DNA of 64,000 bases. Source: Sulfuricurvum sp. (GTDB lineage: Bacteria > Campylobacterota > Campylobacteria > Campylobacterales > Sulfurimonadaceae). The translations under genes and the position numbers were made by a program. How positions within the stretch are numbered: the stretch's first letter is position 1; each line of letters opens with the position of its first letter. The stretch is taken from NCBI RefSeq assembly GCF_028681615.1, contig NZ_JAQUHV010000002.1, positions 62,001-126,000 on the forward strand, given 5' to 3'. The notes under the pieces were generated by a model. It did not search any database. It was not told the DNA's origin and worked only from the letters and a program-made list of their open reading frames with translations. This document shows positions 1 to 18,548 of this stretch, piece after piece.

Positions 1-489
1 GATGAAAACGATTCCAGTGATTATATTTTTGAACACCTAAGTACGCCTATTAATTTTATTGCAATCTTCGGTTTAATTGCCGTTATTGCATTCGGCGCGG
101 AGATATTTGCAGGGAACGGGGTTGTAATAGCACGTGAACATGGTATATCGGCCGGCTTGGCCGGTCTTGTAATCGCAATTATTAGTGTTTCTCCTGAAAT
201 CTTTACTGCAGTACGTGCTGCACGTAACGACCAGATTCAGCGGGTTGTTAATATTGCGATGGGGGCATCGACGGTATCTATTATCCTTACTGTACCTATT
301 CTGATGCTATTGGCCTATTTTTCAGGGATCAATCTGACGCTTGATTTTAATCCGCTCCAAATCGGTGCACTGCTGCTGACCATTCTATTGGTCTGGAAAA
401 CAACGGATGAGGGTGAGACGAACTATTTCGAGGGGGCGTCACATATGATGTTTTTCCTTAGTTACGCCATTATTGCCGCCTATTACTGA
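1..489 (+). CDS. chaA: ChaA-type calcium (sodium)/proton antiporter, C-terminal part
   Basis: This is the 3' end of a gene that begins before the window; the frame is open from base 1. The 162 visible residues hold about four hydrophobic segments and the CaCA-family alpha-repeat signature around SVSPEIFTAVRAARND, followed by a run resembling the end of E. coli ChaA (AVRAA, then VNIAMGAS). ChaA-family proteins exchange Ca2+ or Na+/K+ for protons across the inner membrane and help with alkaline or salt stress. The stop overlaps the yaaA start by one base, so the two are probably cotranscribed. The family is clear; the exact ion is not readable from sequence. Confidence 0.75.
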   Translation, partial: DENDSSDYIFEHLSTPINFIAIFGLIAVIAFGAEIFAGNGVVIAREHGISAGLAGLVIAIISVSPEIFTAVRAARNDQIQRVVNIAMGASTVSIILTVPILMLLAYFSGINLTLDFNPLQIGALLLTILLVWKTTDEGETNYFEGASHMMFFLSYAIIAAYY

Positions 490-1226
490 TGGTTATTTTA
501 TTTGCACCCAGCGAAGGGAAAAAAGAGGGAGGGACGCATCCTGCATTAAGTCCCGATAAACTTATATTCTCTGAGCTTTATTCAAAACGTCTCGATGTCA
601 TTAAACAGTATGAAGATGTGATCCGTAATGGCAATAATGAAGCTCTTTTTGAGCTTTTTGGAATTAAAGATACCAAAGAATATGAACGTTATCGTGTCCC
701 ATTTTCTTCAGCTCCGACAATGAAAGCGATAGAGCGTTATGACGGTGTTGCCTATGATTATCTGGATTATCAAAGCCTTTCTTCTGAATCTAAAGAGTAT
801 CTTGATGTTAATGTTATCCTTTTCTCCAATCTTTTCGGACCGATTCGATCAGGCGATTTTATCCCCGATTATAAGCTTAAACAAGGTGCAGCGATTGGGG
901 CATTTGCACCTGATAAATATTACAAAGAACATTTTTCCGTCGCATTGAATGATCTGGTCGGTGATCAGGAAATATTAGATTTACGTGCAGGGTTTTACGA
1001 TAAATTTTATATTCCAACAAAACAAACGACAACGTTGAAGTTTTTAAAAGAGGGAAAAGTGGTGAGCCATTGGGCGAAAGCTTACCGTGGTATCATACTG
1101 CGTAAAGTTGCTGAACATCAAATAAGAACAATTGAAGAACTTTTAGCCTTGAATATTGAGGGGTTATTTTTGAATGAAATTGTTGAGACAAAAAAGAAAA
1201 AAGAGGTTATTTATACAATCGTATAA
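489..1226 (+). CDS. yaaA: YaaA family peroxide-stress protein
   Basis: A 245-residue protein of the DUF328/YaaA family. It opens with the family's N-terminal motif (ILFAPSEGKK) and later has RFYSAPT-like (VPFSSAPTMKAIERY) and LRAGFYDKFY segments. In E. coli, YaaA lowers free intracellular iron during H2O2 stress and limits Fenton damage to DNA; it is a cytoplasmic DNA-binding protein. The length is typical and no lesion is seen. The ATG overlaps the stop of the antiporter gene (TGATG), which indicates translational coupling. Downstream, after about 17 bases, lies the promoter of the tRNA cluster. Confidence 0.85.
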   Translation: MVILFAPSEGKKEGGTHPALSPDKLIFSELYSKRLDVIKQYEDVIRNGNNEALFELFGIKDTKEYERYRVPFSSAPTMKAIERYDGVAYDYLDYQSLSSESKEYLDVNVILFSNLFGPIRSGDFIPDYKLKQGAAIGAFAPDKYYKEHFSVALNDLVGDQEILDLRAGFYDKFYIPTKQTTTLKFLKEGKVVSHWAKAYRGIILRKVAEHQIRTIEELLALNIEGLFLNEIVETKKKKEVIYTIV

Positions 1227-1243
1227 TTTTCTTTAAAATACGC

Positions 1244-1272
1244 TTGACATTTTAGTAAAGAGTGTATATAAT
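1244..1272 (+). promoter_or_regulatory. Sigma-70 promoter of the tRNA cluster
   Basis: A consensus TTGACA (1244-1249) and TATAAT (1267-1272) are separated by exactly 17 bases. Transcription would begin near 1279, about 14 bases before tRNA-Thr. It is the only promoter in the window with both hexamers perfect, as expected for a stable-RNA operon. Confidence 0.85.
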
Positions 1273-1292
1273 TTCGGCTCCATTTCACCAAT

Positions 1293-1369
1293 GCCGGCAT
1301 AGCTCAGTTGGCTAGAGCAATTGATTTGTAATCAATAGGCCCGGGGTTCAAATCCTCGTGCCGGCACCA
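1293..1369 (+). tRNA. tRNA-Thr (anticodon TGT)
   Basis: The acceptor arms GCCGGCA/TGCCGGC pair fully, the anticodon stem TTGAT/ATCAA encloses TGT, and the T-arm has GGTTCAAATCC. The discriminator A and the CCA end are encoded in the DNA. First of four tRNAs ahead of tuf. Confidence 0.95.
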
Positions 1370-1424
1370 TTGAATGAAATCGGAACGCATTACATTTATC
1401 AGTGTTAGACCAGATTATGGCCGT

Positions 1425-1510
<86 letters not shown>

Positions 1511-1513
1511 TCT

Positions 1514-1590
<77 letters not shown>

Positions 1591-1690
1591 CTGGGAGCTG
1601 AAGTATACATTTCATAATTACTACTTCATCATTACCTTAAAACGTAAAATAGTTTTTAAGCTTCCAAATACATATTTATCATTGTTTTAT

Positions 1691-1765
<75 letters not shown>

Positions 1766-1810
1766 GTAATAATTTTGTAATTTTTGAAAGCTTGAAAGCT
1801 ATTTCAGCTG

Positions 1811-1824
1811 TTTTTTGGTATAAT
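1811..1824 (+). promoter_or_regulatory. Sigma-70 promoter of tuf
   Basis: A perfect TATAAT (1819-1824) follows a T-run and GG, the form typical of Campylobacterota promoters that lack a conserved -35. The start of transcription would be near 1831, giving a leader of about 29 bases with GGAGG before the tuf ATG. Confidence 0.7.
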
Positions 1825-1859
1825 TCCAATTTCATTTACACATTCAGTCGGAGGACACT

Positions 1860-3059
1860 ATGGCAAAAGAGAAGTTTCAGCGTAATAAACCACATTGTAA
1901 CATCGGAACAATCGGTCACGTTGACCACGGTAAAACTACATTAACAGCAGCTATTACAGCTGTACTTGCAGTAACAAACGGTGCTGCAATGATGGATTAC
2001 GATCAAATCGATAACGCTCCTGAAGAGCGCGAACGCGGTATTACGATCGCTACTTCACACGTTGAATACGAAACAGACAACCGTCACTATGCACACGTTG
2101 ACTGTCCTGGGCATGCCGACTATGTTAAAAACATGATCACCGGTGCTGCACAAATGGATGGTGCTATTCTTGTTGTTTCTGCAGCGGATGGCCCAATGCC
2201 ACAAACACGTGAGCACATTCTTCTTTCTAAACAAGTCGGTGTACCATACATCGTTGTTTTCATGAACAAAGAAGATATGGTTGACGATGAAGAGCTTCTT
2301 GAACTCGTTGAGATGGAAATCCGCGAACTTCTTGATACTTATGATTTCCCGGGTGACGATACACCAATCGTAGCTGGTTCTGCTCTTAAAGCACTTGAAG
2401 AAGCAAAAACTGGTACTCTTGGTGAATGGTCAGCAAAAATTCAAAAATTGATGGCAGAAGTAGATCGCTATATCCCACAACCTATGCGTGAAACGGATAA
2501 AGATTTCTTGATGCCTGTAGAGGACGTTTTCTCTATCTCTGGTCGTGGAACCGTTGTAACAGGTCGTATCGAACGTGGTACAATCAAAATCGGTGAAACA
2601 ATCGAGATCGTTGGTATCCGTGATACACAAACAACTACCGTAACCGGTGTTGAAATGTTCCGTAAAGAAATGGAAATGGGTGAAGCAGGTGACAACTGTG
2701 GTCTTCTTCTCCGTGGTACTAAGAAAGAAGATGTTGAGCGTGGACAAGTTCTTTGTAAACCTAAATCAATCACTCCTCACACTAAATTTGAGGCTGAGAT
2801 TTACGTATTGAGCAAAGAAGAAGGTGGACGTCATACTCCATTCTTTAACGGTTACCGCCCACAATTCTACGTTCGTACAACAGACGTAACAGGTGCGATT
2901 ACTTTGCAAGAAGGTACTGAAATGGTTATGCCTGGTGATAACGTAAAAATTATCGCTGAATTGATCCATCCGATCGCGATGGAAGAGGGTACTCGCTTCG
3001 CTATCCGTGAAGGTGGACGTACTGTCGGTGCTGGGGTTGTTTCTAAAATCCTTGCATAA
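1860..3059 (+). CDS. tuf: Elongation factor Tu
   Basis: A 399-residue GTPase that brings aminoacyl-tRNA to the ribosomal A site. The G1 loop GHVDHGKT lies at residues 19-26, G3 DCPGH near 80-85, and G4 NKED near 136-139. The beta-barrel domains 2 and 3 fill the C-terminal half. The SD GGAGG lies seven bases before the ATG. The gene follows tRNA-Thr and precedes rpmG. In Campylobacterota tuf commonly heads this cluster instead of following fusA, and here too nothing tuf-like follows fusA. Full length, no anomalies. Confidence 0.98.
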   Translation: MAKEKFQRNKPHCNIGTIGHVDHGKTTLTAAITAVLAVTNGAAMMDYDQIDNAPEERERGITIATSHVEYETDNRHYAHVDCPGHADYVKNMITGAAQMDGAILVVSAADGPMPQTREHILLSKQVGVPYIVVFMNKEDMVDDEELLELVEMEIRELLDTYDFPGDDTPIVAGSALKALEEAKTGTLGEWSAKIQKLMAEVDRYIPQPMRETDKDFLMPVEDVFSISGRGTVVTGRIERGTIKIGETIEIVGIRDTQTTTVTGVEMFRKEMEMGEAGDNCGLLLRGTKKEDVERGQVLCKPKSITPHTKFEAEIYVLSKEEGGRHTPFFNGYRPQFYVRTTDVTGAITLQEGTEMVMPGDNVKIIAELIHPIAMEEGTRFAIREGGRTVGAGVVSKILA

Positions 3060-3065
3060 TTTTCC

Positions 3066-3081
3066 CCAACCTTCGGGTTGG
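3066..3081 (+). terminator. UUCG-capped hairpin between tuf and rpmG
   Basis: CCAACC (3066-3071) and GGTTGG (3076-3081) pair around a stable TTCG tetraloop. No T-run follows, so this is more likely a partial terminator or an mRNA-stabilising 3' stem for tuf than a full stop. Confidence 0.5.
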
Positions 3082-3097
3082 ACTAATAAGGTAAAAC

Positions 3098-3250
3098 ATG
3101 CGTGAAAATATCCATTTAGCGTGTGAAAAGTGTACTCGTCGTAACTATCACACTACTAAAAACAAAAAAACTCACACTGAGAAGTTCTCAGTACGTAAGT
3201 TTTGTAAATTTTGCCGTGAGCACACGGTTCATAAAGAAGCAAAACTTTAA
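3098..3250 (+). CDS. rpmG: 50S ribosomal protein L33
   Basis: A 50-residue basic protein of the large subunit. It keeps both zinc-ribbon pairs, Cys9-x2-Cys12 and Cys36-x2-Cys39, so it is the zinc-binding (C+) form. It lies 38 bases after tuf and is followed by a terminator and tRNA-Trp. The rpmG-trnW-secE order is conserved in many bacteria. The start is preceded by TAAGGT. Confidence 0.95.
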   Translation: MRENIHLACEKCTRRNYHTTKNKKTHTEKFSVRKFCKFCREHTVHKEAKL

Positions 3251-3259
3251 TTATCAGTT

Positions 3260-3278
3260 CCCTCTTCGGAGGGTTTTT
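3260..3278 (+). terminator. Rho-independent terminator after rpmG
   Basis: CCCTC (3260-3264), loop TTCG and GAGGG (3269-3273) are followed by five T. It ends three bases before tRNA-Trp, so it may also act as a processing boundary. Confidence 0.7.
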
Positions 3279-3280
3279 AT

Positions 3281-3356
3281 AGGTCAGTAGTTCCAATGGT
3301 AGAGCGCCGGATTCCAAATCCGATTGTTGGGGGTTCGAATCCCTCCTGACCTGCCA
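3281..3356 (+). tRNA. tRNA-Trp (anticodon CCA)
   Basis: Acceptor arms AGGTCAG/CTGACCT pair, the anticodon stem CGGAT/ATCCG encloses CCA, the discriminator is G and the CCA end is encoded. Its place between rpmG and secE is conserved. Confidence 0.95.
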
Positions 3357-3420
3357 CTCATTTTCTACTAATGATGCTTGAGAGCGTTATTCGTTGGAAA
3401 TGTCCGAAGGATACAAATAG

Positions 3421-3606
3421 ATGAAAAACAACCTAAACCATTACATTCATAATGCGAAAATGGAACTTGCAAAAGTTATTTTCCCTATGAAGCCGCAAGT
3501 TAAACAAGCATTTATTGCCGTGGTCGCTGTTGTTACGTTTATTGTATTGTTCTTAGCACTAGTTGATTTGATTATGTCATCAACTGTTTCAGCAATTTTG
3601 AGTTAA
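3421..3606 (+). CDS. secE: Preprotein translocase subunit SecE
   Basis: A 61-residue single-span form of SecE. Residues 1-25 form an amphipathic, cytoplasmic helix (MELAKVIFPMKPQVKQ) and residues 30-55 the membrane helix. It clamps SecY in the SecYEG channel at the inner membrane. Short SecE proteins like this, lacking the two extra N-terminal helices of E. coli, are usual outside the gammaproteobacteria. nusG starts nine bases downstream, the universal secE-nusG pair. Confidence 0.93.
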   Translation: MKNNLNHYIHNAKMELAKVIFPMKPQVKQAFIAVVAVVTFIVLFLALVDLIMSSTVSAILS

Positions 3607-3615
3607 GGAAAAAAC

Positions 3616-4146
3616 ATGGCACATCGTTGGTACTCGATTCAAACCTATGCCGGTAGTGAGCGCAGTGTTAAAGCCGCTATCGAAAATATTATTGCTGAAA
3701 ATCATCTTGAAGACGTTATTACTGAAGTAATCGTTCCGACAGAAGACGTTATTGAAGTAAAAAACGGAAAAAAGAAAATTACTGAGCGTTCATTGTATTC
3801 AGGTTATGTATTTGCAAATATGGATCTTTCCATCGATTTGCAGCACCGTATCCAATCACTACCGCGTGTAGCCGGTTTTATTGGTGAATCCAATAAGCCG
3901 ACACCGTTGAGCGATAATGACATTGCGGTCATCTTGGATCGTGTTACTAACCGTTCGGCTCCGAAACCGAAAGTATTCTTCGAGAACGGTGAGATGGTTC
4001 GTATCGTAGACGGTCCGTTTGCGAACTTTACCGGAACCGTTGACGAATACGATCTTGAACACGGTACATTGAAACTCAACGTTTCTATCTTCGGACGTAG
4101 TACTCCGGTGGATATTTCGTATACCCAAGTCGAAAAAATAATTTAA
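3616..4146 (+). CDS. nusG: Transcription termination/antitermination factor NusG
   Basis: A 176-residue protein with an N-terminal NGN domain (RWYSIQTYAGSE at the start, residues 1-110) that binds the RNA polymerase clamp, and a C-terminal KOW domain (VRIVDGPFANFTGTV, about 125-176) that binds NusE or Rho. It couples transcription to translation and modulates pausing. SD AAGGA lies before the ATG. It is followed after 21 bases by rplK. Confidence 0.96.
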   Translation: MAHRWYSIQTYAGSERSVKAAIENIIAENHLEDVITEVIVPTEDVIEVKNGKKKITERSLYSGYVFANMDLSIDLQHRIQSLPRVAGFIGESNKPTPLSDNDIAVILDRVTNRSAPKPKVFFENGEMVRIVDGPFANFTGTVDEYDLEHGTLKLNVSIFGRSTPVDISYTQVEKII

Positions 4147-4167
4147 TCTCAAAAAAAGGAAGCACAA

Positions 4168-4593
4168 ATGGCAAAGAAAATTACGGGCTACATCAAGTTG
4201 CAAGTACAAGCCGGCGCTGCTAATCCAGCCCCTCCGGTTGGACCAGCACTCGGTCAACGTGGTGTTAACATCATGGAATTTTGTAAGGCGTTCAACGAGC
4301 GTACAAAAGATAAGGCAGGTTTTAAACTCCCTGTAGTTATTACAGTATATGCGGACAAAACGTTCTCTTTCATCACAAAACAACCCCCTGCATCTGCTCT
4401 CATTATGAAAGCGGCTGGACTTAAAAAAGGGACTGATAATCCGATGAAAAACAAAGTGGGTAAAATCACTAAAGCTCAATTGATGGAAATCGTTAAGCAA
4501 AAAATTCAAGATATGAATACAGATGATATCGATGCAGCTGCGGCAACAATCGCCGGTTCTGCTCGTTCAATGGGTGTTGATATCGTAGATTAA
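4168..4593 (+). CDS. rplK: 50S ribosomal protein L11
   Basis: A 141-residue protein of the GTPase-associated centre. The N-terminal domain has the proline-rich [19 protein letters not shown] segment and the C-terminal half binds 23S rRNA. Length and sequence are normal. It is cotranscribed with rplA. Confidence 0.97.
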   Translation: MAKKITGYIKLQVQAGAANPAPPVGPALGQRGVNIMEFCKAFNERTKDKAGFKLPVVITVYADKTFSFITKQPPASALIMKAAGLKKGTDNPMKNKVGKITKAQLMEIVKQKIQDMNTDDIDAAAATIAGSARSMGVDIVD

Positions 4594-4612
4594 TTTCTAC
4601 AAAGCTCTTCGA

Positions 4613-4636
4613 CCGCAAAGAGAATAAATCTTGCGG
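4613..4636 (+). promoter_or_regulatory. Hairpin between rplK and rplA
   Basis: CCGCAA (4613-4618) can pair with TTGCGG (4631-4636) in the 68-base gap before rplA. L1 is an autogenous repressor in other bacteria and this could be its target, but the L1 site could not be confirmed by eye. Confidence 0.3.
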
Positions 4637-4661
4637 CAGATTCTAATATTGGAGAATTCAA

Positions 4662-5357
4662 ATGGCTGGAAAACGCTACAAACAACTTAGTGAAAAAATT
4701 GATATGGCAAAAAGCTACTCTGTAGCCGATGCTGCAGCTTTTGTAAAAGAGCTTAAATCTGCAAAATTCGATGAAACTGTCGAAATCGCATTGAACCTAG
4801 GCGTTGACCCACGTCACGCTGACCAAATGATCCGTGGCGCGGTTGTGCTTCCTCACGGTACGGGTAAAGTGGTTCGTGTTGCAGTTTTTGCAAAAGGTGC
4901 AAAAGTTGACGAAGCAAAAAATGCAGGTGCCGATATCGTAGGTGCTGAAGATTTGGTTGAGCAAATCAAAGCAGGTAATATCAACTTCGATATCGTTGTT
5001 GCTGCACCTGATTGTATGGGTCTTGTAGGTCAAGTAGGACGTATCCTCGGGCCAAAAGGGATGATGCCGAATCCTAAGACCGGTACTGTTACTGCGGATA
5101 TCGCAAAAGCGGTTAGCAATGTTAAAGGCGGACAAGTCAATTTCCGTGTTGATAAAAAAGGGAACATCCATGCCGGTATCGGTAAAGTGAGTTTCGACAC
5201 AGATAAAATTGCTGAAAATATCAAAGCTTTTGTCGGTGCTATCAACCGTGCTAAACCGTCGACTGCAAAAGGTCGCTACATCAAAAACGCAGCATTGTCA
5301 CTTACTATGAGCCCTGCAATCAAATTCGAAACACAAGAATTATTAGACATCCGTTAA
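4662..5357 (+). CDS. rplA: 50S ribosomal protein L1
   Basis: A 231-residue protein of the L1 stalk, which helps tRNA leave the E site. Recognisable segments are the early [20 protein letters not shown] and the later [22 protein letters not shown]. Length is typical. The SD TTGGAGAA precedes the ATG. It is followed by the structured L10 leader. Confidence 0.97.
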   Translation: MAGKRYKQLSEKIDMAKSYSVADAAAFVKELKSAKFDETVEIALNLGVDPRHADQMIRGAVVLPHGTGKVVRVAVFAKGAKVDEAKNAGADIVGAEDLVEQIKAGNINFDIVVAAPDCMGLVGQVGRILGPKGMMPNPKTGTVTADIAKAVSNVKGGQVNFRVDKKGNIHAGIGKVSFDTDKIAENIKAFVGAINRAKPSTAKGRYIKNAALSLTMSPAIKFETQELLDIR

Positions 5358-5360
5358 GGT

Positions 5361-5475
5361 GTCTTTTGACAAAGCTTGCTTTGTCTTTATCTTATGGACT
5401 GAAGACAGTAGGGGGCCAAGGCCTTAATCAGAAATCTTCTGCCCCGCTTGAAGTTGTTATGTCTGGAAAGGAGAA
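5361..5475 (+). promoter_or_regulatory. Structured leader of rplJ-rplL (L10 leader candidate)
   Basis: The 121-base gap starts with a palindrome (5368-5385, GACAAAGC/GCTTTGTC, followed by TTTAT), which may act as an attenuator. The rest contains GTAGGGGGC and GCCCCGC arms that can pair around an AATC-containing loop. L10 or the L10-L12 complex represses its own mRNA through such a leader in many bacteria, and the position is right. The fold was judged by eye only. Confidence 0.5.
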
Positions 5476-5478
5476 ACT

Positions 5479-5964
5479 ATGAATAAATCACAGAAATCTG
5501 AGATTGTTAGTAATCTAACTAATGAGTTCAAATCTTCTGCTGCAGTTATTATGTGTGACTATCGCGGTTTAGCAGTGTCTGAACTTGAAGCACTTCGTAA
5601 AATTGCACGTGAAAAAGATTCAAAAGTTCAAGTTGTAAAAAATACACTTGCAACTATCGCTTTGAACAATGCAGAGATGAGCGGTATCGAAATTAAAGAT
5701 ACTAACATTTTCGTTTGGGGACCTGATGCAATCGCTGCTTCAAAAACAGCAGTTGATTTCGCAAAAGCAAATGATAAGTTTGTGATCCGAACGGCTTACA
5801 TTGACGGCGAAGCTGCTGATGAGAACAAAGTTCGTGCATTTGCTACCCTACCGGGCCGCGAAGAGTTGCTTGGAATGTTGGCATCTGTATGGATGGGACC
5901 AGTTCGCAACTTTACAATCGGACTCGATGCGCTTAAACGTAAAAAAGAAGAAGCAGCAGCTTAA
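5479..5964 (+). CDS. rplJ: 50S ribosomal protein L10
   Basis: A 161-residue stalk-base protein. The N-terminal globular part binds 23S rRNA and L11 (SAAVIMCDYRGLAVSE near 20-35), and the C-terminal helix carries L7/L12 dimers. It ends with KRKKEEAAA. SD AAAGGAG sits before the ATG. It is probably the autoregulator acting on the leader just upstream. Confidence 0.96.
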   Translation: MNKSQKSEIVSNLTNEFKSSAAVIMCDYRGLAVSELEALRKIAREKDSKVQVVKNTLATIALNNAEMSGIEIKDTNIFVWGPDAIAASKTAVDFAKANDKFVIRTAYIDGEAADENKVRAFATLPGREELLGMLASVWMGPVRNFTIGLDALKRKKEEAAA

Positions 5965-6033
5965 TTGCTTCTTTGAAAAAACGCTGATAGAGATGTCGGC
6001 ATAACAAAATAAAAATACCAATAGGAGAATACT

Positions 6034-6402
6034 ATGGCTGTAACTAAAGAAGATGTTCTTGAGTTTATCTCAAACCTTTCTGTCCTCGAGCTTTCTGAGC
6101 TTGTAAAAGAATTCGAAGAAAAATTCGGAGTATCTGCTCAACCGGTAGCGGTTGCTGGCGGCGCTGTTGTTGCTGAAGCTGCAGAAGAAAAAACTGAATT
6201 CGATGTTATCTTGAAAGACGGTGGTGAGAAAAAAATCAACGTTATTAAAGTAGTACGTGCTATGACTGGTCTTGGTCTTAAAGAAGCAAAAGACGCTGTT
6301 GAAGGTGCACCTACAACAATTAAAGAAGGTATCTCTAAACAAGATGCTGAAGCAGCTAAAAAAGAACTTGAAGAAGCTGGTGCTTCTGTCGAAATCAAAT
6401 AA
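6034..6402 (+). CDS. rplL: 50S ribosomal protein L7/L12
   Basis: A 122-residue acidic stalk protein that recruits translational GTPases. Residues 1-35 form the dimerisation domain, followed by an Ala/Val-rich hinge ([15 protein letters not shown]) and the C-terminal domain with [24 protein letters not shown] lies before the ATG. Transcript end or processing structures follow before rpoB. Confidence 0.97.
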   Translation: MAVTKEDVLEFISNLSVLELSELVKEFEEKFGVSAQPVAVAGGAVVAEAAEEKTEFDVILKDGGEKKINVIKVVRAMTGLGLKEAKDAVEGAPTTIKEGISKQDAEAAKKELEEAGASVEIK

Positions 6403-6412
6403 TCATTTTGAT

Positions 6413-6513
6413 TGGAGGCTGACGCCTCCACCTCCCACAGGGCACTTTACGAAGCGGATTTTAGCTTCTTCGTAAAGTGCCCATACGTCGTTATAGGGTC
6501 GAGGACGCTCGAC
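6413..6513 (+). promoter_or_regulatory. Three hairpins between rplL and rpoB (attenuator/RNase III type)
   Basis: Three stems lie in a 165-base gap. TGGAGGC/GCCTCCA spans 6413-6430. A perfect 15-bp stem pairs 6440-6454 with 6468-6482. GTCGAG/CTCGAC spans 6498-6513 around GACG. None is followed by a T-run. In E. coli the same gap has an attenuator and an RNase III site that set the rplL:rpoB ratio, so the same role is likely here. Confidence 0.6.
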
Positions 6514-6564
6514 TTATAGACTTTGCACTTATCCCTATGGGATCAAAAACTTCGATTGAGGTAG

Positions 6565-15214
<8,650 letters not shown>

Positions 15215-15226
15215 TTAATATCTTTT

Positions 15227-15258
15227 CGGTTGCCTGTGAAAGCAGGCACCGATTTTCT
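15227..15258 (+). terminator. Terminator after rpoC
   Basis: CGG-TGCCTG (15227-15236, one bulged T) pairs with CAGGCA-CCG (15243-15251), followed by ATTTTCTT. It separates the rplKAJL-rpoBC transcript from rpsL-rpsG-fusA. Confidence 0.7.
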
Positions 15259-15387
15259 TCTTCACACTTACAACTTCCTTAAAATAAGCTCAAATTAATC
15301 AAAAATTAGATACCATTGCGCGTTTATTAGTCCCCCTTTAAGTAGCGGACTAAAATTCTACTGGAACATTTCAACAAAGGAGATTGT

Positions 15388-15768
15388 GTGCCAACAATCA
15401 ACCAACTTATTCGTAAAGAGCGACAAGCGGTAGTGAAAAAATCAAAATCACCCGCTTTGGTGTCATGCCCACAACGTCGTGGTGTATGTACTCGTGTATA
15501 TACTACAACCCCTAAGAAACCGAACTCGGCGCTTCGTAAAGTTGCTAAAGTTCGTTTGACTTCAGGGTTTGAAGTTATTAGTTATATCGGTGGTGAGGGT
15601 CACAACTTGCAAGAGCACTCTATCGTTCTTGTTCGCGGCGGCCGTGTAAAAGACTTACCGGGGGTTAAATACCATATCGTACGTGGTGCTCTCGATACTG
15701 CGGGTGTTAAAGACCGTAAAGTATCTCGTTCTAAATACGGAACGAAAAAAGCTAAGGCTAAAAAATAA
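15388..15768 (+). CDS. rpsL: 30S ribosomal protein S12
   Basis: A 126-residue decoding-centre protein. The conserved [18 protein letters not shown] and ...[13 protein letters not shown] segments are present; the lysines in PKKPNS and the [10 protein letters not shown] loop are the usual streptomycin-resistance sites and are wild type. The start is GTG at 15388, fixed by AAAGGAG seven bases before it and by the family N-terminus MPTINQL. A 174-base gap after rpoC suggests its own promoter, but none matches well. Confidence 0.96.
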   Translation: MPTINQLIRKERQAVVKKSKSPALVSCPQRRGVCTRVYTTTPKKPNSALRKVAKVRLTSGFEVISYIGGEGHNLQEHSIVLVRGGRVKDLPGVKYHIVRGALDTAGVKDRKVSRSKYGTKKAKAKK

Positions 15769-15820
15769 TCAACTAGTCTGACAAGATTCGGTTTCTGATG
15801 ACCGTATTTTGAGTAAATGA

Positions 15821-16309
<489 letters not shown>

Positions 16310-16326
16310 GATATTCGTAACCCTTT

Positions 16327-16346
16327 GATAACCCTCTCGGGTTATC
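16327..16346 (+). terminator. Hairpin between rpsG and fusA
   Basis: GATAACCC (16327-16334) pairs with GGGTTATC (16339-16346) around TCTC. There is no T-run, so an attenuator or mRNA-stability stem is more likely than a full terminator. Confidence 0.45.
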
Positions 16347-16385
16347 ATTCTCCAATCCACTATAAACTCTATTAAGGGCTATTAC

Positions 16386-18470
16386 ATGGCAAGATCCCAT
16401 AAACTTGAAGACGTAAGAAATATCGGTATCGCCGCTCACATCGACGCGGGTAAAACGACAACAACTGAGCGTATCTTGTTCTACACCGGTGTATCACACA
16501 AAATCGGTGAGGTTCACGAAGGTGCTGCAACTATGGACTGGATGGAGCAAGAGCAAGAACGTGGTATTACCATCACTTCTGCTGCGACAACCTGTGAATG
16601 GAACGGCAAACAAATCAACATCATCGACACTCCGGGCCACGTTGACTTCACCATTGAAGTTGAGCGTTCTATGCGTGTACTTGATGGTGCTGTTGCTGTA
16701 TTCTGTGCAGTTGGTGGGGTTCAACCACAATCTGAAACAGTATGGCGTCAAGCAAACCGTTACGGGGTTCCTCGTATGGTTTTCGTTAACAAAATGGACC
16801 GTATCGGTGCCGATTTCTATAACGTAGAAGAGCAAATCCGCAATCGTCTTAAAGCGAATCCGGTACCTATCCAACTTCCAATCGGTGCAGAAGACGGTTT
16901 CAAAGGGATTATCGATCTCGTCAAAATGAAAGCGATCCTTTGGGATGAAGATGCGGCTATGGGTTCAAACTACCGCGAAGAAGAAATTCCTGCAGATTTG
17001 TTAGAAAAAGCGGAAGACTATCGTGCAAAAATGATGGAAGCGGCTGCAGAGGGTGACGATTCATTGATGGAGAAATTCTTCGAAGAGGGTGAACTTTCTA
17101 ACGAAGAGATCATGCGCGGGATCAAAGCCGGATGTCTTAAAATGGAAATTATTCCTATGACATGCGGTACTGCGTTCAAAAACAAAGGGGTACAAACTCT
17201 TCTTGACGCGGTTGTTGATTACCTACCTTCACCATTAGAAGTTGCTCAAATTAAAGGGACATTGGAAGAAGATGAAGAGGTAGAAGTTGTTGTTGAATCA
17301 AACGACACTGAACCGTTTGCTGCTCTAGCGTTTAAAATTATGACTGACCCGTTTGTTGGACAATTGACATTCGTACGTATGTATCGCGGTGTTCTTGAGT
17401 CAGGTTCATATGCATTTAATACCACAAAAGGTAAAAAAGAGCGTATCGGTCGTCTTTTGAAAATGCATGCTAACAAACGTGAAGAGATTAAAGCGCTTTA
17501 TGCTGGTGAAATCGGTGCGGTTGTAGGTCTTAAAGACACAACTACCGGTGATACTTTGTGTGATGAAAGAGATCGCGTAATCCTTGAGCGTATGCACTTC
17601 CCTGAACCGGTTATCTCGGTTGCAGTTGAGCCAAAAACAAAAGCGGACCAAGAAAAAATGGGTATCGCTCTTGCAAAATTGGCTGCGGAAGATCCATCTT
17701 TCCGCGTTCACACTGACGAAGAGACAGGACAAACGATCATCAGCGGTATGGGTGAGCTTCACCTTGAAATCCTTGTTGACCGTATGTTCCGTGAGTTTAA
17801 AGTTGAAGCGGAAGTCGGTGCACCGCAAGTTGCATACCGTGAATCAATCCGTGCTGAAGTTAACCAAGAGTACAAATACGCGAAACAATCGGGTGGACGT
17901 GGGCAATTCGGTCACATCTATATCCGTGTTAAGCCGGGTGTACCTGGAACAGGTTATATCTTCCACAACGAAATCAAAGGTGGGGTTATTCCGAAAGAAT
18001 ATATCCCTGCAGTTGAAAAAGGGTGTAAAGAAGCAATGCAAAAAGGTGTTCTCGCGGGTTATCCGATCGAAGATATCGAAGTTGCATTGTATGACGGTTC
18101 ATACCATGAGGTTGACTCCTCTGAGATGGCGTTTAAACTTGCTGCATCTATGGGATTCAAAGAAGCTGCGCGTAAAGCGAATCCGGCTATCCTTGAGCCT
18201 ATGATGAAAGTTGAAGTTGAAGTTCCTGAAAACTTTATGGGTGACGTTATCGGTGACCTTAACCGCCGCCGCGGACAAGTTAACAACATGGGTGACCGTT
18301 CAGGTAACAAAATTGTTGACGCGTTCGTACCGTTGTCTGAAATGTTCGGTTACTCAACTGACCTACGTTCAGCAACACAAGGACGTGCTAGTTACTCTAT
18401 GGAATTCGATCACTACGAAGAAGTTCCACGTAACGTTGCAGACGAAATTATCAAAAAACGCAACAGCTAA
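16386..18470 (+). CDS. fusA: Elongation factor G
   Basis: A 694-residue translocase GTPase. G1 [15 protein letters not shown] is at residues 17-31, G2 [10 protein letters not shown] near 60, G3 DTPGHVDF near 82-89 and G4 NKMD near 136-139. Domains III-V follow, with the domain IV segment [18 protein letters not shown] lies upstream. It closes the str-type operon; no tuf copy follows. Confidence 0.97.
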   Translation: MARSHKLEDVRNIGIAAHIDAGKTTTTERILFYTGVSHKIGEVHEGAATMDWMEQEQERGITITSAATTCEWNGKQINIIDTPGHVDFTIEVERSMRVLDGAVAVFCAVGGVQPQSETVWRQANRYGVPRMVFVNKMDRIGADFYNVEEQIRNRLKANPVPIQLPIGAEDGFKGIIDLVKMKAILWDEDAAMGSNYREEEIPADLLEKAEDYRAKMMEAAAEGDDSLMEKFFEEGELSNEEIMRGIKAGCLKMEIIPMTCGTAFKNKGVQTLLDAVVDYLPSPLEVAQIKGTLEEDEEVEVVVESNDTEPFAALAFKIMTDPFVGQLTFVRMYRGVLESGSYAFNTTKGKKERIGRLLKMHANKREEIKALYAGEIGAVVGLKDTTTGDTLCDERDRVILERMHFPEPVISVAVEPKTKADQEKMGIALAKLAAEDPSFRVHTDEETGQTIISGMGELHLEILVDRMFREFKVEAEVGAPQVAYRESIRAEVNQEYKYAKQSGGRGQFGHIYIRVKPGVPGTGYIFHNEIKGGVIPKEYIPAVEKGCKEAMQKGVLAGYPIEDIEVALYDGSYHEVDSSEMAFKLAASMGFKEAARKANPAILEPMMKVEVEVPENFMGDVIGDLNRRRGQVNNMGDRSGNKIVDAFVPLSEMFGYSTDLRSATQGRASYSMEFDHYEEVPRNVADEIIKKRNS

Positions 18471-18483
18471 TTTTTTCTCCTTC

Positions 18484-18516
18484 GTGCGCCATTTTGGCGC
18501 ACATCCTCTTTTTCTC
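18484..18516 (+). terminator. Rho-independent terminator after fusA
   Basis: GTGCGCCA (18484-18491) pairs with TGGCGCAC (18495-18502) around TTT, followed by T-rich DNA. It ends the ribosomal block. Confidence 0.85.
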
Positions 18517-18530
18517 CCCTTTTTCTTTGA

Positions 18531-18542
18531 TTTTGATATAAT
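18531..18542 (+). promoter_or_regulatory. Sigma-70 promoter giving an apparently leaderless mRNA
   Basis: TATAAT (18537-18542) preceded by TTTTGA. The predicted first transcribed base, seven after the hexamer, is 18549, the A of the next gene's ATG. No SD is present. Confidence 0.55.
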
Positions 18543-18548
18543 CGTTGT

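Noticed and set aside
1591-1690. Possible small ORF or extra tRNA between tRNA-Gly and tRNA-Thr
   Set aside because: No cloverleaf or start signal; the frame through this area is only read-through of the tRNA genes.
3859-4509. Minus-strand ORF of 216 codons across nusG and rplK
   Set aside because: Lies opposite two certain genes and spans their intergenic gap; no start signal.
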